A stretch of 11,663 nucleotides of DNA. Origin: Bacteroidales bacterium (lineage in GTDB: Bacteria > Bacteroidota > Bacteroidia > Bacteroidales > GCA-2711565). Made by a program: the position numbers and the translations under genes. The stretch is from assembly GCA_029938505.1 (NCBI GenBank), contig JAOZUV010000033.1, positions 1 to 11,663 on the forward strand, given 5' to 3'. The notes beneath the pieces were generated by a model. It was not told the DNA's origin. It saw only the letters and a list, made by a program, of their open reading frames with translations, and made no database searches. Below are positions 6,743 through 11,663 of this stretch, in pieces; position 1 is the first letter of the stretch, and every line of letters starts with the position of its first letter.

Positions 6743-8878
6743 TTAATTAATGTATTTATTGATTTTTGCAAGCAGGATGTCAGGTTTTATGGGTTTGGCC
6801 ATATAATCAACACAACCTGCTTTGTAGCATTTTTCTTCATCACCCGACATTGCATATGCTGTTTGGGCAATGATGGGTGTATTAGGGTTAAGTTTAAGAA
6901 TCTCTTCGGTAACCCTAAAACCATTTAGCATTGGCAAGTGTATATCCATTAATACAATAGATATGTCTTTGTGTTTTTTGTATTGGGTCAAAGCTTCTTT
7001 TCCGTCTTTTGCCCAAACTACTTTAGTATTGGCTTTTATTAATACAGCTCGTAAGTAATTGTAATTTGATAAATTATCTTCAACTACCAGAACTGTTTTT
7101 TTGTTGAAATCATAGCTGCCTATTTTTTCAGGTTTTTTTGGGAAATAATCAATAACTGGTCCTGATGCAGGATTATAAGGTATTGTGAAATAGAAAGTAC
7201 TGCCCTCATTTTCTTTTGATTCTACATGTGGTTTTCCACCCAATAACTTGACCAAACTATTTGTAATAGCAAGACCCAATCCGGTACCTACTTCAGGGGA
7301 GTCGGAAGGTTTAACTTGTTCATAACGATTGAAAATAGCAGGTAAGTCTTTTTTGGATATTCCAATACCTGTATCCTTCACATAAAATTCCAGAAAACGG
7401 TTTGGTAACAACTTATAAGAAAATTCTATAAAGCCTTCGTTGGTGAATTTTATTGCGTTCCCTATTAAATTTGATAATATTTGTTTTAAACGGAATGGAT
7501 CTGTATGAATAATCAAATCATCAATAATATTTGTTTTGTCAAAAAAGATTTTGACATCTGAATTTCCTTTAAGGGTTTTTATCTGGTTAAAATTCTTTTC
7601 GAGCTCATTTAAGAGCAGATTCAATGGACATTTAGCAATTTTTGATTTAATTTTCCCAGCTTCAATTTTTGAAATATCAATAATGTCATTAATAAGATTA
7701 AGTAAGTTTTCTCCATTTCTTGATATAAGATCAAGGTATTCTTGTTTGTCTGTTTTTAATATTCCATCTTCTTTAAGTAGTTCTGCAAACCCGATAATTG
7801 CGTTCATTGGGGTTCGTAGGTCGTGAGACATATTGGTTAAGAATATGCTTTTTAGATTGTCGGATTTTTCAGCCTTTTCGCGAGCGATGATAATTTCTTC
7901 TTCAAGGTATTTACGCATTGTAATATCTTTTCCTGAAATAACAGCTCCATCTACCGAGTCGTTTTTGCTTATAAAATTAACAATACAAGATTGCCATGAA
8001 ACTTCGTTTTTTGCATTGATGAGTTTATAATCACCCGAAAATGGTTTTTTCTTGGCTTTTGCTTTCTCTAAATCTTTTACAAATTGCTTTCTGTCATCTT
8101 CATGTATAATATCCTGGATATTGAGTTTTGCCAGTTGATTTAAATCATATCCAAAATTTTTATGAAAAGTACTGTTGACCCAAATAATATCACCCTGATT
8201 ATTGATTTTTGATACAAAATCAAGAATATTGTCTGTAATTTCATTAATAATACTATCTTTTTCTTTTAATGCGATAAGCATTTTATTTTTTTCCTTGATT
8301 TCATTTTCAAGTTCTGTTGTTCGATCTTTAATACTTTTTTCAAGTGATTGGTTAACTGCTTTAAGTTCCTGTTGGGAAGCTTCTAATGCTTTGCTTTTAT
8401 CGATGGCTATTTTATAGGCTGAAAATAAAAATCGAATAATTGAGTCATTTGATTTCACTAAACTATCATCACAGAAAAGCTTGTTAATTTCATATGGTTC
8501 TTCTGCACCATTAATTAAATTGCTGATAATTGACAAGAGATGATCAGCATTAAAAGGTTTTGAAATGAAGGTGTCAGCACCTGAAGTTATTCCTTTAATT
8601 ACATCATTAATATCCGACAATAAGGTGAGTAATAAAACTGGTATTGTTTGATGTTTATTATGAGATTTAATGTATTGACATAGCTCAAAACCATTCATTA
8701 AAGGCATTAAGACATCAGAGATGACTAAATCTGGTGTATGCTTTTCTAATTGTTCTACTGCTTCTTTGCCATTCAAACAATGAATGCTTTTATACCCGGC
8801 AGCTTCAAGTACAATTTTTAAGTGCATTGCTTGTGAAGGGCTATCTTCGGCAAATAGGATTAATTTGTTTTTGTTCAT
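6743..8878 (-). CDS. Soluble hybrid histidine kinase, REC-PAS-HisKA-HATPase-REC (711 aa)
   Basis: This is a cytoplasmic hybrid sensor kinase with no membrane segment. In order: an N-terminal receiver (about 5-122) with E11/D12, phosphoacceptor D55, T85 and K107; a helical linker and coiled coil (about 145-205); a PAS-PAC module (about 210-325); a HisKA dimerisation domain with H352 in SHDLRTPMNA and DIIDISKIEAG at 398-408; an HATPase domain with N-box N474, G1 DTGIGI at 502-507 and G2 GTGLGL at 531-536; and a C-terminal receiver (about 595-708) with E600/D601, D645, T673 and K695. All catalytic residues are present, so kinase and both receivers should be active. The leading receiver means that it can be controlled by phosphotransfer from another kinase, while the PAS domain gives a second, cytoplasmic input. 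The ATG overlaps the stop of the upstream kinase gene by 4 bp (8875-8878), and the receptor gene follows 24 bp later. Confidence 0.95.
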   Translation of the reverse strand: MNKNKLILFAEDSPSQAMHLKIVLEAAGYKSIHCLNGKEAVEQLEKHTPDLVISDVLMPLMNGFELCQYIKSHNKHQTIPVLLLTLLSDINDVIKGITSGADTFISKPFNADHLLSIISNLINGAEEPYEINKLFCDDSLVKSNDSIIRFLFSAYKIAIDKSKALEASQQELKAVNQSLEKSIKDRTTELENEIKEKNKMLIALKEKDSIINEITDNILDFVSKINNQGDIIWVNSTFHKNFGYDLNQLAKLNIQDIIHEDDRKQFVKDLEKAKAKKKPFSGDYKLINAKNEVSWQSCIVNFISKNDSVDGAVISGKDITMRKYLEEEIIIAREKAEKSDNLKSIFLTNMSHDLRTPMNAIIGFAELLKEDGILKTDKQEYLDLISRNGENLLNLINDIIDISKIEAGKIKSKIAKCPLNLLLNELEKNFNQIKTLKGNSDVKIFFDKTNIIDDLIIHTDPFRLKQILSNLIGNAIKFTNEGFIEFSYKLLPNRFLEFYVKDTGIGISKKDLPAIFNRYEQVKPSDSPEVGTGLGLAITNSLVKLLGGKPHVESKENEGSTFYFTIPYNPASGPVIDYFPKKPEKIGSYDFNKKTVLVVEDNLSNYNYLRAVLIKANTKVVWAKDGKEALTQYKKHKDISIVLMDIHLPMLNGFRVTEEILKLNPNTPIIAQTAYAMSGDEEKCYKAGCVDYMAKPIKPDILLAKINKYIN

Positions 8879-10674
8879 CGCGAGTGGGTTGTTTGTTTGT
8901 TTTTCATTACAGTTTTAATTACGCGTATAATTTTATTGGGGAGAATGGGTTTATGTAAAAAATCATCAAAATTTTTCTTCACGTCAGCTTCACTCATAAT
9001 TTCAGATACAAAAGCTGTTAAGGCAATAATTGGGATATTAGGATTGAGTTTTTTTATTTTTTCACTAGCCTCAATTCCATTCATGATTGGCATTTGGATA
9101 TCCATTAGAATTAAATCAATATCCTTATTTTCTTTAAATTTCTTAATTGCCTGAACTCCGTTTTTTGCCCAAACATGCTTTATTCCTTTTTTATCTAGAA
9201 CAGTTTTTATAAGCTGATAATTGGTTTCAACATCTTCGGTAATAAGAATTTTATAGTTTGGCAATTCTTGATGGGAAGTTTCTGTATTGTTAAGTTTGGT
9301 TTCGATTTGCAAATTTATTTCACCTTTATATGGAAGGGTAAAATAAAAGCTGGAGCCAATATTTTCTTTTGATTCGACCCATATACTTCCTTTAAGGTAA
9401 TCTACAAGCTTTTTTGTGGTTGAGAGTCCAATACCTGTTCCGGGATATTTTTTCGTATGTATATCTTCAAGTTGGGTGAATTTTTCAAAAATCTCATTGA
9501 CTTTGTGTTTAGGGATTCCAATACCTGTATCCTTAACAAAGAATTTTAGTTCTTTATTCTCAGTAATGTTTACTCCAAAGATGATTTCTCCTTCATTGGT
9601 GAATTTAAAGGCGTTGGAGAGAAGTTTTTTTAGAATGATTTTTATTTTGTCAGGTGCAAGTATAATTTTACTATTCTTTAGTGTATCTGGAATAACATAA
9701 CTTAAATTGATTTTTTTGTTTTCGGCGCAATCAATTTTATTACAAAATGCTTTATTTATACTTTCAAATAACTCTAGCAAATCACACTCTTGTTCAATTA
9801 GTTTAATTTCTTTTGATTCAACAAGAGCTGCTTCAACAATGTTTTCAATTATTTCTAATAAATTAAAAGCACTTTTATTGATATATTGAATAAAACCTTC
9901 TCGTTCAGAGTAATCCAAATTTTCATCTTGTAGAAGTTCTGAGAACCCAACAATGGCATTCATGGGAGTTCTGATTTCATGAGAAAGGTTATTTAAGAAA
10001 CAAGTTTTTAACCGATCTGCACTTTTTGCTTGTTCAAGCGCAATTTCAAGATTTTCCATTGCTTCTTTCCGTTTAGTAATTTCTGATCTTAAATTTTCGG
10101 AAGTCCTCATTCCCTTTTCTGTGAGTTCTTCATTTAGCTCTTTTAGCTTTTGCTGTGTCGATCCTAATGAACGGTTAATTTCAACAGAAGAATCGTAAGT
10201 TGAAAGTAAGAAATCAATACTCTTTTTGGGATTGGTTTTAAAAATAATTTCTTCATTATCAATATGTATTTTGATTTTATTACCAACTTGAGAGGTAATA
10301 TAATCTTGAGGTTCTAAAATGTTTTTTATTCTTTTAAGTAAATATTCACTATTTATTGGTTTTGTAATATAGTTATCGGCAAAAACAGCTAAACCTTTAA
10401 TTATATCTATTGTTTTGTCGAGGGATGTGAGTAATATAACGGGTATATCTTTTGTCGTATTATTAGTTTTTATTGCTTTGCATAATTCATATCCATTCAT
10501 TTCTGGCATCATCAAATCAGTAATAACCAGATCCACACTATCAGTTTTGTATAATAGCTCCAATGCTTCTTTGCCATTATTTCCATGATATACATTATAA
10601 CCGTTGTTTGAAAGTAAAAATTTTAAATATTCTGCTTGAGTTTTACTATCTTCAGCTATGATAATTGTTTGCAT
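8875..10674 (-). CDS. Soluble hybrid histidine kinase, REC-HisKA-HATPase-REC (599 aa)
   Basis: This is a cytoplasmic hybrid kinase without membrane segments or a recognisable PAS domain. An N-terminal receiver (about 2-120) has E8/D9, D53, T83 and K105. A charged helical linker (about 150-220) leads to HisKA with H232 in SHEIRTPMNA. The HATPase domain has N354 in the N-box, DTGIGI at 382-387 and GTGIGL at 412-417. A C-terminal receiver (about 473-590) has E480/D481, D525, T553 and K575. The second HisKA helix reads VEAALVES at about 280-287 where its neighbours read DISKIEAG, and the last receiver lacks the AGC-DY stretch before its lysine, so it has diverged from its paralogs. It and the 711-aa kinase share architecture and short exact nucleotide matches, which suggests tandem duplication with loss or gain of the PAS. 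It starts 38 bp after the upstream partial kinase and overlaps the next gene by 4 bp. Confidence 0.94.
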   Translation of the reverse strand: MQTIIIAEDSKTQAEYLKFLLSNNGYNVYHGNNGKEALELLYKTDSVDLVITDLMMPEMNGYELCKAIKTNNTTKDIPVILLTSLDKTIDIIKGLAVFADNYITKPINSEYLLKRIKNILEPQDYITSQVGNKIKIHIDNEEIIFKTNPKKSIDFLLSTYDSSVEINRSLGSTQQKLKELNEELTEKGMRTSENLRSEITKRKEAMENLEIALEQAKSADRLKTCFLNNLSHEIRTPMNAIVGFSELLQDENLDYSEREGFIQYINKSAFNLLEIIENIVEAALVESKEIKLIEQECDLLELFESINKAFCNKIDCAENKKINLSYVIPDTLKNSKIILAPDKIKIILKKLLSNAFKFTNEGEIIFGVNITENKELKFFVKDTGIGIPKHKVNEIFEKFTQLEDIHTKKYPGTGIGLSTTKKLVDYLKGSIWVESKENIGSSFYFTLPYKGEINLQIETKLNNTETSHQELPNYKILITEDVETNYQLIKTVLDKKGIKHVWAKNGVQAIKKFKENKDIDLILMDIQMPIMNGIEASEKIKKLNPNIPIIALTAFVSEIMSEADVKKNFDDFLHKPILPNKIIRVIKTVMKNKQTTHSR

Positions 10675-10712
10675 AAGAAATATATTTATAATGCGTTAAA
10701 TTGTTATATATT

Positions 10713-11663
10713 CTAATTAATGTTTGTTAGATGTTTTTTGTTCTTTTTTAGATTTCTAATAACGATCTCAATTATTTCATTTGGCCTTACAGGCATACTC
10801 GTGTAATCGTTACAACCAGCCATTATGCATTTTTCATCCATACCTTCCATTGCATAAGCTGTTTGTCCAATAATTAAAACGTTCTTATCAAATTTTCTGA
10901 TTCTTCGGGTGGCTTCCAAACCATTGAATCCGGGCATATGAATATCCATTAAAACAAGATCATATTTATTATTTCGACACATTTCTATGGCAGATCCTGC
11001 GTCTTTTGCCCACTCAATTTCAGCATTAACTTTATGAAAAGTTCCTTTAAAGTATTTGTAATTCATTTCAATATCATCAACCAACAAGAATTTAATGTCA
11101 CTTAAATCTAATTTTAGTTCTGATAATTTAGTTGGCGATTGTGGCCTTTTCTTTGTGAAATTATTGGGTAACGTAAAGTAAAATGTTGACCCAACCCCCT
11201 GTTTGCTTAGAACACCAATTTTACCATTATGAGCCTCAGTAATTTTCTTACAGGTAAATAGTCCCAAGCCTGTACTTAGTTCACCTGCAGTTGATGCAGC
11301 ACTTGTTGTTGAAAATGGTTTGAAAAGTTTAGATTGTTCGTTGTCAGGAATGCCGATACCCGAATCCTTTACAGAAATTTTAGTTTTATTATTTTCATTT
11401 TCAATAGATATCTCAATTTTGGTATTTTGATGTGAGTATTTTATTGCATTAGATAAGAGGTTATTTAATACTTGCTCAATTCTATTACCATCAAAATTTA
11501 ATTCGATATGATTCTCTGATGTACTCAAATTTATATCGATACTCTTCTTTTTTGCAAGATAAATACTGTTGTTCATATTTTTTTTAATGAAGCTTATAAT
11601 ATCGATGTTGTTCTTTTTTAATACTAGCTTACCAGCCTCGATCTTTGAGATATCCAATAAATC
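10713..11663 (-). CDS. Hybrid histidine kinase, C-terminal part (HATPase-REC), truncated by window edge
   Basis: Only the last 316 codons are visible. The frame is open to the window edge and begins DLLDISKIEAGKL, the end of a HisKA domain, so the phosphorylated histidine and all sensor domains lie outside. Counting from the first visible codon, the HATPase domain shows LLSNAIKYS (about 69-77), DSGIGIP (about 100-106) and STGLGL (about 130-135), followed by STFYFTLP. The C-terminal receiver (about 190-305) has D196/D197, phosphoacceptor D240 in MDIHMP and T268 in QTAYAM. The near-invariant lysine expected before P291 is methionine (ATG, 10794-10796). That loss may alter the phosphorylation response, although D240 is intact. 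A TTG at 11657 lies inside the HisKA motif and is not a start. This is the first visible gene of the minus-strand signalling operon, with the 599-aa kinase gene following 38 bp downstream. Confidence 0.93.
   Translation of the reverse strand, partial: DLLDISKIEAGKLVLKKNNIDIISFIKKNMNNSIYLAKKKSIDINLSTSENHIELNFDGNRIEQVLNNLLSNAIKYSHQNTKIEISIENENNKTKISVKDSGIGIPDNEQSKLFKPFSTTSAASTAGELSTGLGLFTCKKITEAHNGKIGVLSKQGVGSTFYFTLPNNFTKKRPQSPTKLSELKLDLSDIKFLLVDDIEMNYKYFKGTFHKVNAEIEWAKDAGSAIEMCRNNKYDLVLMDIHMPGFNGLEATRRIRKFDKNVLIIGQTAYAMEGMDEKCIMAGCNDYTSMPVRPNEIIEIVIRNLKKNKKHLTNIN

Noticed and set aside
8734..8958. Plus-strand frame across the junction of the two complete kinase genes
   Set aside because: It is antisense to both kinases, including their 4-bp overlap and the conserved N-terminal receiver, and shows no domain or start signal.
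10675..10712. Internal promoter before the 599-aa kinase gene
   Set aside because: A TATATTTC near the start codon resembles part of the Bacteroidota -7 element, but no TTTG at suitable distance upstream is seen and the gap is only 38 bp.
11655..11657. TTG as the start of the edge kinase gene, and a TTG at 99 as the start of xdhA
   Set aside because: Both fall inside conserved motifs (HisKA end and FAD-binding GTLAGN) and the frames stay open to the window edges, so both genes are truncated by the window rather than short.

Overview
The window is AT-rich, gene-dense bacterial DNA made of two convergent operons that meet at a shared terminator near 4418-4456. The organism is probably a member of the Bacteroidota, possibly a marine or gut anaerobe of the Marinilabiliales type. 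This rests on the low GC, AT-rich start contexts with no clear Shine-Dalgarno motif, and the style of the soluble multi-receiver hybrid kinases. No taxonomic marker gene is present, so the assignment is only an inference.

Left part, plus strand (1-4375): a xanthine dehydrogenase operon. It holds the C-terminal part of the FAD-binding small subunit (xdhA), the complete molybdopterin-binding large subunit (xdhB), a small multi-pass membrane protein, and the maturation factor xdhC. The genes overlap by 4 bp or lie 8-13 bp apart, so they are almost certainly co-transcribed. XdhB keeps every purine-orienting and catalytic residue that can be matched by eye to mammalian xanthine oxidoreductase, so oxidation of hypoxanthine/xanthine to urate is the likely reaction. 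The membrane protein has no certain family. Its motif order most resembles the mostly eukaryotic Mpv17/PMP22/Sym1 family, which would be unusual in a bacterial purine-catabolism operon.

Middle (4376-4486): a 111-bp convergent intergenic region with a strong bidirectional intrinsic terminator and a second inverted repeat that shares its T-run.

Right part, minus strand (read from 11663 down to 4487): a signalling operon. In transcription order it holds the C-terminal part of a hybrid histidine kinase (cut by the window edge), a 599-aa REC-HisKA-HATPase-REC hybrid kinase, a 711-aa REC-PAS-HisKA-HATPase-REC hybrid kinase that overlaps its predecessor by 4 bp, and a transmembrane methyl-accepting chemotaxis-type receptor with a dCache-like sensor and two HAMP-like segments. 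The two complete kinases have no membrane segments and begin with receiver domains, so they are built to take phosphoryl input from another protein. This suggests a multi-step relay co-expressed with a membrane receptor. No DNA-binding or enzymatic output domain is visible, so the output and the promoter must lie elsewhere. No RNA genes, CRISPR arrays or mobile elements were seen, and no gene-free stretch exceeds about 110 bp.
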